From assembly GCA_002346475.1 (NCBI GenBank), contig DDZV01000029.1, forward strand, positions 1-8,190: 8,190 nt of DNA. The letters run 5' to 3'. Position 1 is the first letter of the stretch, and each line of letters starts with the position of its first letter. Source of the DNA: Acidobacteria bacterium UBA2999. GTDB taxonomy: Bacteria; Acidobacteriota; Vicinamibacteria; Vicinamibacterales; UBA2999. Under the pieces are notes generated by a model. It ran no database searches. It was not told where the DNA came from and saw only the letters and a program-made list of their open reading frames with translations. Made by a program: the position numbers and the translations under genes. Below are positions 1 to 6,815 of this stretch, in pieces.

Positions 1-716
1 CTGGTTGTTTCAATCTCAACATTACCGCCTTCTGAAATTAAAAACCGAACACGGTGGTACGCACCTGGACGCTCGCGGTCCTCTAATTCCGCCTGTGCCA
101 CCGCCGTGCGAAAATCTACATCCCAAAGAGTTGGAGCTTCTAACTTTAAAACAAGGCCTCGATCCAGAAGACGTAAAAACGCTGTCTGCGAAACAAGTTG
201 GGCTCGTCGATCAATAGTTGCGTATGTTGCTTCCCAATCTACGGATAACCCAAGTTGCTTCCAGAGACTCTCAAATACCTTTTCGTCTTCTTTAGTTAAG
301 CGAATACACAACTCGATAAAGTTCGGACGTGATACCGGTACCGTTCTCTTCCCAGGTTTGGTTGGTGGCTTCCAATTCGAGTCATATGGCAATGATGGAT
401 CGCAATGAACCCCGTAATAATTCTGTACACGTCGCTCAGTTGGCAGTCCATTGTCGTCCCACCCCATAGGATAGAAAACAGTCTTGCCACTCATTCGCTG
501 GAAGCGAGCAATGATATCCGTGTGCGTATAGGAAAAAACGTGTCCTATATGAAGCAACCCGCTGACAGTAGGCGGAGGCGTGTCAATAGCAAACACTTCT
601 TCTCGTGGACGATCACGATCGAAGCGATAAATCCCCTGGCTCTCCCAACGAGAACCCCATTTATGTTCAAGGCCTTCAAGAACAGGTTTGTCTGGTAGAT
701 GAATTGGAGTAGTCAT
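1..716 (-). CDS. valS: Valyl-tRNA synthetase, type-2 form, N-terminal 238 residues (runs off the left edge)
   Basis: A class I aminoacyl-tRNA synthetase that charges tRNA-Val with valine in the cytoplasm. I translated the minus strand from the ATG at 716 and it stays open to base 1. The ATP-binding signature is PPPTVSGLLHIGH, with HIGH at residues 56-59. It is followed by SYTHTD (62-67) and FYPMGWDDNGLPTERR (81-96). The wording PTVSG...PMGxDDNGLPTER is that of the type-2 ValRS seen in archaea, Rickettsia and some other bacteria; the classical bacterial form has PPPNVTGxLHMGHA. Residues around 195-225 (PTLWD, TAVAQAELEDRE, GAYHRV) lead into the CP1 editing insertion. The KMSKS loop and the anticodon-binding domain lie beyond the window. 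The gene starts 24 bases after the B12-binding gene stops, so co-transcription is likely. No strong Shine-Dalgarno sequence precedes the ATG. The family assignment is firm; the full length, expected to be over 800 residues, cannot be seen. Confidence 0.96.
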   Translation of the reverse strand, partial: MTTPIHLPDKPVLEGLEHKWGSRWESQGIYRFDRDRPREEVFAIDTPPPTVSGLLHIGHVFSYTHTDIIARFQRMSGKTVFYPMGWDDNGLPTERRVQNYYGVHCDPSLPYDSNWKPPTKPGKRTVPVSRPNFIELCIRLTKEDEKVFESLWKQLGLSVDWEATYATIDRRAQLVSQTAFLRLLDRGLVLKLEAPTLWDVDFRTAVAQAELEDRERPGAYHRVRFLISEGGNVEIETT

Positions 717-740
717 CGCCGAGAGGCACAATCTCTTTCT

Positions 741-1133
741 TTATGTAACTTTAGTGTTTTTAGAAATAAAATCCACAATATCTTGAATTTTAGTGCCAGG
801 AGCAAAAATTCCAGCAACACCCATCTCTCTAAGAGCCTGGATATCCTGCTCTGGAACAATGCCTCCAACAACAATAAGAACCCCTTGCAACTCAGCATTG
901 CCAAGGAGTTCTGTGATACGAGAACAGACATGAAGATGGGCGCCAGATAAGATGGATAAGCCTATAACATTCACATCCTCCTGCAAGGCAGCAGAAACAA
1001 TCTGTTCTGGTGTCTGTCGCAGCCCTGTATAGATTACTTCCATGCCAGCATCGCGTAATCCCCTAGCAATAACCTTCGCGCCCCTGTCATGGCCATCTAG
1101 CCCAGCTTTTGCAATCAAAACTCGTATTTTCAT
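741..1133 (-). CDS. Cobalamin-binding protein, methylmalonyl-CoA mutase small subunit / C-terminal-domain type
   Basis: A 130-residue stand-alone B12-binding domain with a flavodoxin-like fold. The cobalamin signature is complete. DxHxxG is D13-G-H15-D-R-G18, where His15 would be the lower cobalt ligand. S60-I-L62 is the SxL element and G90-G91 the GG element. The opening MKIRVLIAKAGLDGHDRG is typical of the C-terminal domain of methylmalonyl-CoA mutase and of the separate small subunit found in split mutases. Such a protein should pair with a large (catalytic, TIM-barrel) subunit that interconverts methylmalonyl-CoA and succinyl-CoA, or a related acyl-CoA pair. No large subunit lies in this window, so the partner and the exact substrate are inferred only. 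The ATG overlaps the stop of the upstream Tat protein in an ATGA arrangement. No separate ribosome binding site is evident, which suggests translational coupling. valS follows after 24 bases. A generic corrinoid protein of another B12 enzyme is less likely because of the short N-terminus. Confidence 0.92.
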   Translation of the reverse strand: MKIRVLIAKAGLDGHDRGAKVIARGLRDAGMEVIYTGLRQTPEQIVSAALQEDVNVIGLSILSGAHLHVCSRITELLGNAELQGVLIVVGGIVPEQDIQALREMGVAGIFAPGTKIQDIVDFISKNTKVT

Positions 1134-1504
1134 TTGACTATAGCTTGCAAACGATAGCTATTCATTTGGTCAGCAGCGTCAAGTGAACCAGCAAGAGCCC
1201 CGCCAAGTGCACGGTCGATGTAAAGAACCCCACGCGCCTCGCGAGCACCTGGACCTTCATCGTCCGAGGGAATGAGCTTATCAGCAATCGCCTCTAGAAG
1301 CTCAGCTTCATCAGCCGTGAAATGTTCGTAAGCCTCAACTTCAGACAGGCTCGTTTTGGACTGCTCCATTGGCCCCTCAGCCAACGCAGGCGTGACCATA
1401 ACGTCTATCACTCCCACCGCGGCGACCGCACCAGCGATTCCAGCATTCCGTAACAGAGCACGACGCGTAAGTCCTGCTAAATGGTGTTTGCAGTCATCGG
1501 TCAT
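1130..1504 (-). CDS. Tat-exported protein of the gluconate 2-dehydrogenase subunit 3 family, short at the C-terminus
   Basis: A 124-residue protein. The N-terminus has a twin-arginine signal: TRRALLR (13-19), a hydrophobic Ala/Val-rich stretch (about 22-40), and a likely signal peptidase site after ALA (40-42). The mature part contains HFTADEAELLEAIADKLIPS (61-80), then DDEGPGAREARGVLYIDRAL (81-100). This matches the start of the Gluconate_2-dh3 domain (PF13618), the small subunit that accompanies periplasmic GMC-type FAD dehydrogenases. In that family the chain usually continues after the Tyr-Arg near residue 117 for some 70-100 residues. Here it stops at SYRLQAIVK, and the stop overlaps the ATG of the B12 protein. 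I therefore read it as C-terminally truncated or a minimal version. No GMC oxidoreductase or cytochrome c gene is adjacent. The ATG is supported by AAAGGAA at 1514-1520, nine bases upstream. The Tat signal and family are well supported; whether the product is functional is unclear. Confidence 0.82.
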   Translation of the reverse strand: MTDDCKHHLAGLTRRALLRNAGIAGAVAAVGVIDVMVTPALAEGPMEQSKTSLSEVEAYEHFTADEAELLEAIADKLIPSDDEGPGAREARGVLYIDRALGGALAGSLDAADQMNSYRLQAIVK

Positions 1505-1513
1505 GACTGGCTA

Positions 1514-1520
1514 TTCCTTT
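1514..1520 (-). promoter_or_regulatory. Ribosome binding site of the Tat-signal gene
   Basis: On the minus strand this reads AAAGGAA, nine bases before the ATG at 1504. It fixes the start that gives a complete twin-arginine signal peptide. Confidence 0.6.
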
Positions 1521-1556
1521 TGTTACGACAACTATTCTGGCAATACCCATGTCTTA

Positions 1557-3614
1557 CTAGCTGCCCACTTTGAATGGGACCAGTTCCCTAGTTATTTTTT
1601 CTTCAGAATCATGAACAATAATTGCAATTAGATAATCGCCTGAAGGTATCGAAGCAAGTCCAAAATCTACCTGGTGCGTACCCCCGACGAGACTTGGCAC
1701 AACCGGCACATCAACTATTTTTTCTCCGACTCTATTTAAAAGCTCTGCCGTTACACCTGCGGAACGATACACATCAAACCTAATTAAAATACGTTCAGTG
1801 CGTAAAAACTCGCGCTTTGCTGTTGGTGTAGCCGAAGCATCAGCTGTAAGCGCCCGCATCTCAGGGATCGTCCTAGCTCGATAAACACGCGGAGTACTGA
1901 TGGAAACAGGCCCTGAAACAAAATCAGGGACGACAAACTCTTGAACGCTTCTGTCAAGGGTTTCTCCGAAAGAACCTTCAATAGCAATTCTTAATTGCAG
2001 AGGACCCGGAGGAGCATTAAAACGCACTTGGCTTGAAACAATCTCTTGGCTAGAAGCTTTATTGCGACGAGTGTTCAGGTCCTGACTTCCTGGCACATCC
2101 CCACGAAACAAGACTGCTCCATCTTTACCTACCGCTGTAAGTGTGATTCTGGCAGCTTCGTCCTGTCGCCTGCCAGGTCTTGTAGCTGATGTTGGCTCCC
2201 AGCTATAAGCCACCTGTGCCTGACCATCCTCTCCAAGCGATGCCCCAATCCAACTTTCAATGTAACGATTAGATGCCTGAAGATCCCCTAACGAAGCAAT
2301 CGCCTGCTGTACTGGTTCCGGAATGATTATTTTTGGAGTGTTCGATCTTTTCAGATCCTCTGGCGTTGCAGCTAAATACCCTCTCCGTGCTCTAACTTGC
2401 AACCCTTTCCGCTTAAGCCTAACCTTAATTTCATGAAACTCTCCATCTGATGGAAGAGAAGAACTATAGCCAATTAGATAATAAGCACTGGAATCTCTCA
2501 CAAGTTGCCTTAACCCTCTAGCGAGATTGTTTTGACCAACAATTGACCTGGCAGAAGTTTCTGAAGACAGAATCCGAAGCGAATCCTGTGACCACTGCAA
2601 AGCGTCTCGATCTTGAGTCGCTGTTGCTGTTTCATTAATGTAAAACTCACTTACCGCTAGCCCGCGTGGATCGAGAGAATAAATTGCTGTGTTGTTCCAA
2701 TTCGCATCGCTATAAATATCTCGCAGGTAACCCAAGATATCCGTCCGGCGGAAAAAATTTGTGGCGTCCTCAAAAGGACCGTCTGGACGAGTAAGTATTG
2801 GATTAGGCGCCTGAGCATTAGTGTTTCGCATTTCTTGAGGAAGCACAGACGAAAAGCCTTCGCTTACAAAAATTACAGATTTCCGACCTTCTCGTAATGA
2901 ACCAAGCTTAATGGATAAACCGCGAAGTGCACTGGCAACAACCTGATTCCTTATCTCCTCAACACTCTCTGTTGGATAGTGTGAGTACTCTTGCTCATAT
3001 CTATTTCGAGGATCGTATTGATACTTTCGACCTTCGAATCTTTCTATTGCTTTGACTATAGCACCATGGTCACGGGTAAAACGTACGTCATCGACAGGAG
3101 TCAGCGGATACATGATCGCTACAAGATCAGCGGGACCTAATTGGAGCTGAACAAAATTAATTAGAGACTCCTTAACTTTGAGAGCATTAATTGGTCGAGT
3201 GTGATAATCGTCAAAAAAAATAACAAACAATCTAACGTCTTCACGTGCAGCAACAAGCTCTTGATCACGAGCATCTCTAATATCTCGGATAGGCTCAGAG
3301 CCAGGTTTAATCTGACCGTTCAAACGCACCAGACTAAATTGTTGTATTTCTTGAGACGTATCATTCTCAAAAACCTCAAAGTCCTCTTCCGTAAGATCAG
3401 TTACTGAGTTTCCATCCTGGTCTGTAACAATTACATCAACACGTACGAAGTTAACATCCGCCCTAAAGACCGGATCGTCGCTAGGCGTAGCGTCCTGAGA
3501 TTCAAGATCCTCAGGGATATCCGTGCCAGAGGCCTGTTGCGCAGCCAAGTCACTTGGCTGATTACTGCTAAGCGCAATCAGAAGAATCGTCGTAGCAAGG
3601 CGAGTTTTTATCAC
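1557..3614 (-). CDS. Secreted VWFA-related Acidobacterial-domain protein (TIGR03436 type)
   Basis: A 685-residue exported protein of unknown function. The start is GTG at 3614. An in-frame stop lies only three codons upstream, and starting here gives a normal signal peptide: MIKTR, a hydrophobic core at about 7-16, and an Ala/Gln-rich cleavage region near 24-27. The sequence FRADVNFVRVDVIVTDQDG (50-68) with LTEEDFEVFEN (74-84) is the N-terminal beta domain typical of this family. A von Willebrand A-like fold follows from about 128 (RLFVIFFDDYHTR) through SVIFVSEGFSS (246-256). It ends with YYLIGYSS (378-385) and KGLQVRARRGYLA (403-415), the family's hallmark end. The remaining 270 residues are beta-rich and close with a probable Ig-like segment (IPSGDYLIAIIVHD, 656-669). 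No cysteine is present. The MIDAS metal site is altered: DDYHT replaces DxSxS. No secretion machinery or partner is nearby. The family assignment is strong and the role is unknown. Confidence 0.9.
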   Translation of the reverse strand: MIKTRLATTILLIALSSNQPSDLAAQQASGTDIPEDLESQDATPSDDPVFRADVNFVRVDVIVTDQDGNSVTDLTEEDFEVFENDTSQEIQQFSLVRLNGQIKPGSEPIRDIRDARDQELVAAREDVRLFVIFFDDYHTRPINALKVKESLINFVQLQLGPADLVAIMYPLTPVDDVRFTRDHGAIVKAIERFEGRKYQYDPRNRYEQEYSHYPTESVEEIRNQVVASALRGLSIKLGSLREGRKSVIFVSEGFSSVLPQEMRNTNAQAPNPILTRPDGPFEDATNFFRRTDILGYLRDIYSDANWNNTAIYSLDPRGLAVSEFYINETATATQDRDALQWSQDSLRILSSETSARSIVGQNNLARGLRQLVRDSSAYYLIGYSSSLPSDGEFHEIKVRLKRKGLQVRARRGYLAATPEDLKRSNTPKIIIPEPVQQAIASLGDLQASNRYIESWIGASLGEDGQAQVAYSWEPTSATRPGRRQDEAARITLTAVGKDGAVLFRGDVPGSQDLNTRRNKASSQEIVSSQVRFNAPPGPLQLRIAIEGSFGETLDRSVQEFVVPDFVSGPVSISTPRVYRARTIPEMRALTADASATPTAKREFLRTERILIRFDVYRSAGVTAELLNRVGEKIVDVPVVPSLVGGTHQVDFGLASIPSGDYLIAIIVHDSEEKITRELVPFKVGS

Positions 3615-3776
3615 TAGGGCTCAGTTTTTCAATGATGATACACCCAGTATTAATTAGGCAGAACCAATCTATGGACCACTAATAACAGAAACCAGGTTTT
3701 CAAAAACAATTACTATCAAAATACTTTAGTAGCTGCTAAGAAACTGCTACGTCAGATAGAAGAGTCTCTTGAATTT

Positions 3777-4268
3777 CTATGAATCTGCAAGACGTTCGAA
3801 TATGGGACGAAGTCGATCTGCAGTCTGCGTAAGTTCCTCGGGTAAAACTCGCACACTGCCAACTACTGTTAGAAAATTAGTATCTCCGTTCCAACGAGGC
3901 ACAAGGTGGACATGGATATGATCCAGGACTCCAGCACCTGCAGACTTTCCAAGATTCACACCAACATTGATCCCGTGAGGATGGTAGGCTTCCGTAAGTA
4001 CAACTTCTGACCTTTGGGTCAAAATAGCTATTTCTTGTAATTCTTCTGAAGTCAGTGAAGCAAGAGCACCTGCATGCCGAAATGGAACTACCATTACATG
4101 ACCATTGTTATAAGGGTAAAGATTTAAAATAACGTAGCAGGTCGAGCCCTCGTAAAGAATCAGGGAGCTACTACTTGCATCGGTAGGGGCAGCACAAAAA
4201 ACACAGCCACCCTCAGACTTAAGCTTAGTCACGTAGGCTAGCCTCCAGGGCGACCAGAGCCGATCCAT
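3777..4268 (-). CDS. HIT-family nucleotide phosphorylase/hydrolase
   Basis: A 163-residue histidine-triad protein. It starts MDRLWSPWRLAYV, the typical opening of the bacterial Ap4A-phosphorylase/HIT-like group. C22-x-x-C25 (GCVFC) is a likely half of a zinc site. NGHVMVVPFRH (55-65) is the conserved strand, and GKSAGAGVLDH (107-117) leads into the catalytic triad H117-I-H119-V-H121. By family knowledge the middle or last His acts as nucleophile on a nucleotide alpha-phosphate, with dinucleoside polyphosphates or nucleotidyl-amidates as substrates; the precise substrate cannot be told from sequence. Length is normal. The ATG at 4268 begins the conserved N-terminus. The only Shine-Dalgarno-like GGAG lies 13 bases upstream and inside a possible hairpin. 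The gene sits 108 bases after the IHF-like gene and 162 bases before the VWA gene on the same strand. Confidence 0.93.
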   Translation of the reverse strand: MDRLWSPWRLAYVTKLKSEGGCVFCAAPTDASSSSLILYEGSTCYVILNLYPYNNGHVMVVPFRHAGALASLTSEELQEIAILTQRSEVVLTEAYHPHGINVGVNLGKSAGAGVLDHIHVHLVPRWNGDTNFLTVVGSVRVLPEELTQTADRLRPIFERLADS

Positions 4269-4278
4269 TTATAAGAAC

Positions 4279-4314
4279 AGGCTCCAGACTTGAATGAGCC
4301 TATCGCTACGATAG
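4279..4314 (-). promoter_or_regulatory. Two overlapping hairpins in the HIT gene leader
   Basis: On the minus strand the first element is CTATCG-TAG-CGATAG (4314 to 4300), a perfect 6-bp stem with a 3-base loop. The second is AGGCTC, then an 11-base loop, then GAGCCT (4301 to 4279), another perfect 6-bp stem. They share bases 4300-4301, so in RNA the full stems exclude each other. The 3' arm of the second covers most of GGAG (4282-4285), the only ribosome-binding-like sequence before the start codon. Neither is followed by a U-run, so a terminator is unlikely. A regulatory role is inference. Confidence 0.4.
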
Positions 4315-4376
4315 AAATAGCAAGCTTTAGGTTCCATTCTTTCTAACTACAATATTTTAAGTTAACGTACAGGCAG

Positions 4377-4745
4377 CTATAAAACTCTTGGCGTTTGGCC
4401 AACATTACCAACGTTAACATCTGGGCTTGAGGAAGGTTCCGATGTATCGGTTCGATTAATGAGTTGTTTAAGTTCCTTACCTGGCTTGAAATAAGGCACT
4501 CTCTTCGACGGCACGTCTACCTTCTCACCAGTTTTTGGGTTTCGACCTTTTCTTGGCTCACGACGACGTAATCGAAAGCTACCGAAGCCACGTAGCTCTA
4601 TCTTCTCACCACGATGTAACGCATCGATAATGCTACGAAAAAGAGTATCTACAATCACTTCAGAGTGTTTCTTAGTAAGATCAGATACTCTGGAAACTTC
4701 GTCTACAAGCTCAGCTTTTGTCATACTAGGACTAACAGTTGTCAC
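4377..4745 (-). CDS. ihfB: IHF-beta/HU-type nucleoid DNA-binding protein
   Basis: A 122-residue member of the HU/IHF family, which binds and bends DNA as a dimer. The helical dimerisation part, MTKAELVDEVSRVSD, runs from residue 8. It is followed by the signature GEKIELRGFGSFRLRRREPR (46-65), the beta-arm GRNPKTGEKVDVP with its DNA-intercalating Pro region, and VPYFKPGKELKQLI. The wording REPRKGRNPKTGEKV and FKPGKEL is closer to IHF beta than to HU, and the position right after rpsA is the classical place of ihfB. The partner subunit is not in the window, so a homodimeric HU-like protein is possible. The start is GTG at 4745, chosen because AAGGAG lies five bases upstream; the ATG at residue 8 has no such signal. 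About 23 extra polar residues (TDTSEPSSSP onwards) extend past the usual end of the family. Spacing to rpsA is 87 bases. Confidence 0.93.
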   Translation of the reverse strand: MTTVSPSMTKAELVDEVSRVSDLTKKHSEVIVDTLFRSIIDALHRGEKIELRGFGSFRLRRREPRKGRNPKTGEKVDVPSKRVPYFKPGKELKQLINRTDTSEPSSSPDVNVGNVGQTPRVL

Positions 4746-4750
4746 AACTA

Positions 4751-4756
4751 CTCCTT
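4751..4756 (-). promoter_or_regulatory. Ribosome binding site deciding the GTG start of ihfB
   Basis: The minus strand reads AAGGAG, then five bases, then GTG. This favours the GTG at 4745 over the internal ATG at 4724, which has no purine-rich stretch in front of it. Confidence 0.75.
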
Positions 4757-4832
4757 AAGCACTAATAAAAAAATAGTTTGCTAGACAATCGAAAGTGACT
4801 CCACTCTTCTTTGACTGAAAACCAATATTAAC

Positions 4833-6608
4833 TTACTGGCTCCTAAAGTGATCGCCGAGAGTAGCACCGCCCGTACCGTCAGTAGCTACATCTAAGTTTG
4901 GCTCATAATCGTCAGATTTAAGGGCCCTAATGCTTAATCCGATTTTTCGTTCTTCTTGGCTGATTTTAATAATTTTCATTTGATAAAGCTTGTCTACCTC
5001 AAGTGAGATCTTCTCGTTGCCATCAGACTCGTCAAATTCAGACACATGAATCAACCCTTCAATGCCCTCATCCAATTCAACAAATGCACCAAAATTTGTA
5101 AGCCTTGTAACTTTTCCTTCTACTACGTCACCTGCATGATTATTAGAAAAGAAATTATCCCAAACATCAGTAGCAAGCTGTTTGAGGCCAAGTGAAAGCC
5201 GCTGATTGTCAGCATCAATACTCAAAACCATTGCTTCCACAACATCACCTTTTTTAAGGACCTCAGAAGGGTGTTTAATACGCTTACTCCACGACATGTC
5301 TGAAATATGGATCAACCCGTCAATGTCCTCTTCAACCTCTACAAATGCACCAAACTCTGTAAGGTTTCTGACCTTACCCTTGATACGTGTTCCAACCGGA
5401 TATCTCTCAGTCAACTCGTGCCACGGATTACCTTCAGTCTGCTTGAGGCCAAGTGAAATACGACGTGCCTGAGGATCTACTCCAAGCACAATAGCTTCGA
5501 CACTGTCACCTACATTAAGAATCTTAGATGGATGCTTAGCTCTCTTACTCCAGGACATCTCAGACACATGGATGAGTCCTTCTACACCAGACTCTAGCTC
5601 GACGAATGCACCGTAGTCAGTAAGGCTAACTACTTTACCGCTCATCTTTGCACCAATTGAGCAAAGGTCCTGAACGTTTTCCCACGGATCCGGCGCCAAC
5701 TGCTTGTGTCCTAGAGATACCCTCTCCGTTGCAGGGTCATATTTAAGAACAACGACTTCTAATTCATCGTTAACCTTAAAAAGCTCAGATGGATGGCCTA
5801 TCCGACCCCAAGACATATCTGTAATGTGCAACAACCCGTCAATGCCACCTAAATCTATAAAGGCACCATAGTCGGTTAGGTTCTTAACAACCCCACGCAG
5901 GACTTTGCCCTCAGCAAGCGTCTCAAGTGTTTGCTTTTTCTTTTCAGCGTTTTCTTCTTCAAGTAACGATTTGCGTGACAACACAATGTTTCCACGCTTC
6001 TTGTTAACCTTGATCACACGCATGCGGAGCTCTTGCCCCCTCATTGCATCAAGGTTTCTAACAGGCCTCACATCAATTTGAGACCCTGGAAGAAAAGCTC
6101 TTACACCAATGTCGACAGCCAGACCGCCCTTGATCCGCTCGATCACACGACCAATAACAACCTTACGTTCTGTAAAAGCTTTTTCAACCTCATCCCATAT
6201 CTTCATCTTCTCAGCTTTTTCGCGAGACAGAACAATATGGCCCTGACGATCTTCCGTACGTTCAAGAAGAACATCGACAAGGTCTCCAGACTCAACAGTC
6301 ACCTCACCATGCTCATCAAGGAATTCGCTGATCTGAATAATCCCTTCTGATTTATAACCAACGTCTACCACTACTCCGCCATTAGACACCTGCATAACCG
6401 TGCCCTTCACAACTTCACCTTCCGTGAAATTTTTAAAAGTGTTGTCGTAAAGATCTATTAATTGACGGTGCTCCTCAGGGTCAGCATCTTGATTCATGAG
6501 CTTGAGCTGAGGCCCTTTAGCCTTCCCGGAACGAGTTGAGCCTCCTTGAGCACTCTCTCGATTATTGGTCATTTCTGGTGTTGCGACCCCACTGTCTGGA
6601 TTCGCCAT
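4833..6608 (-). CDS. rpsA: 30S ribosomal protein S1, six S1 domains
   Basis: A 591-residue ribosomal protein that brings mRNA to the 30S subunit and helps unfold structured leaders. Six S1 (OB-fold) repeats are visible, starting at about residues 64, 148, 233, 318, 405 and 492. Repeats 3-6 carry the canonical pattern, for example TDYGAFVELESGVEGLIHVS, MSWSKRxKHPS and RISLGLKQ. Repeats 1 and 2 are divergent, as usual for the ribosome-binding end. E. coli S1 is 557 residues. The extra length here comes mainly from a polar N-terminal tail of about 60 residues before repeat 1. The ATG at 6608 is supported by AAGGAGG at 6621-6627, although the 12-base spacing is rather long. The gene lies upstream of ihfB, the common order, but is separated from cmk by a gene on the opposite strand. 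A candidate promoter at 6771-6800 would give a leader of roughly 150 bases, leaving room for autoregulation. Confidence 0.98.
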   Translation of the reverse strand: MANPDSGVATPEMTNNRESAQGGSTRSGKAKGPQLKLMNQDADPEEHRQLIDLYDNTFKNFTEGEVVKGTVMQVSNGGVVVDVGYKSEGIIQISEFLDEHGEVTVESGDLVDVLLERTEDRQGHIVLSREKAEKMKIWDEVEKAFTERKVVIGRVIERIKGGLAVDIGVRAFLPGSQIDVRPVRNLDAMRGQELRMRVIKVNKKRGNIVLSRKSLLEEENAEKKKQTLETLAEGKVLRGVVKNLTDYGAFIDLGGIDGLLHITDMSWGRIGHPSELFKVNDELEVVVLKYDPATERVSLGHKQLAPDPWENVQDLCSIGAKMSGKVVSLTDYGAFVELESGVEGLIHVSEMSWSKRAKHPSKILNVGDSVEAIVLGVDPQARRISLGLKQTEGNPWHELTERYPVGTRIKGKVRNLTEFGAFVEVEEDIDGLIHISDMSWSKRIKHPSEVLKKGDVVEAMVLSIDADNQRLSLGLKQLATDVWDNFFSNNHAGDVVEGKVTRLTNFGAFVELDEGIEGLIHVSEFDESDGNEKISLEVDKLYQMKIIKISQEERKIGLSIRALKSDDYEPNLDVATDGTGGATLGDHFRSQ

Positions 6609-6620
6609 TAGCTTACGTGT

Positions 6621-6627
6621 CCTCCTT
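6621..6627 (-). promoter_or_regulatory. Ribosome binding site of rpsA
   Basis: The minus strand reads AAGGAGG, the strongest anti-16S match in the window, 12 bases before the ATG. The spacing is longer than the usual 5-9 bases. No other in-frame start lies between. Confidence 0.65.
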
Positions 6628-6770
6628 GATCAAAATTACCGATTTTCTATTGCGGGAACGGGTCTCCCAAAGCTATAACGACACAGGGCCACTTGCGATA
6701 CAAAAAACAATCACTCAATTACTAGGTTGCTGTGGTATACAAAGAGCGACCATTTGCCGATAAGCAATAG

Positions 6771-6800
6771 ATATTAAGAGACTTATCGTCATACTGTCAA
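6771..6800 (-). promoter_or_regulatory. Candidate sigma-70 promoter for rpsA
   Basis: On the minus strand there is a perfect TTGACA (6800-6795), an 18-base spacer, and TAATAT (6776-6771), a 4/6 match to TATAAT. It lies in the divergent gap between rpsA and the Lys-rich gene, directed towards rpsA. It overlaps the upstream region of the Lys-rich gene, starting only 23 bases before that ATG, so RNA polymerase binding here could interfere with that gene. Read from sequence only. Confidence 0.45.
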
Positions 6801-6809
6801 GGTAGGTTT

Positions 6810-6815
6810 AAGGAA
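6810..6815 (+). promoter_or_regulatory. Ribosome binding site of the Lys-rich gene
   Basis: AAGGAA lies seven bases before the ATG at 6823, good spacing. It supports the view that the highly basic reading frame is translated and is not a shadow frame. Confidence 0.6.

Noticed and set aside
3729..3750. Inverted repeat GTAGC...GCTAC after the HIT gene, as a possible terminator
   Set aside because: The stem is only 5 bp with a 12-base loop, and no U-run follows on the minus strand. It is too weak to call.
3615..3776. Promoter upstream of the VWA gene
   Set aside because: The gap is AT-rich and has partial boxes such as TTGGTT and TATCAT, but none at an acceptable spacing.
4767..4788. Run of seven T on the minus strand after TTGTCTAGCAA, as a terminator between rpsA and ihfB
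   Set aside because: The possible stem is 3-4 bp with a wobble pair. A-runs are common in this AT-rich sequence.
5182..5470. Repeated DNA segments such as TTGAGGCCAAGTGAAA within rpsA
   Set aside because: They encode the same SLGLKQ segment in successive S1 domains, so protein-level repetition explains them.
5206..5472. Plus-strand open frame opposite rpsA (and similar ones at 6033-6350 and 1356-1631)
   Set aside because: They lie antisense to clearly conserved coding sequence, have no recognisable domain or ribosome binding site, and read as shadows.
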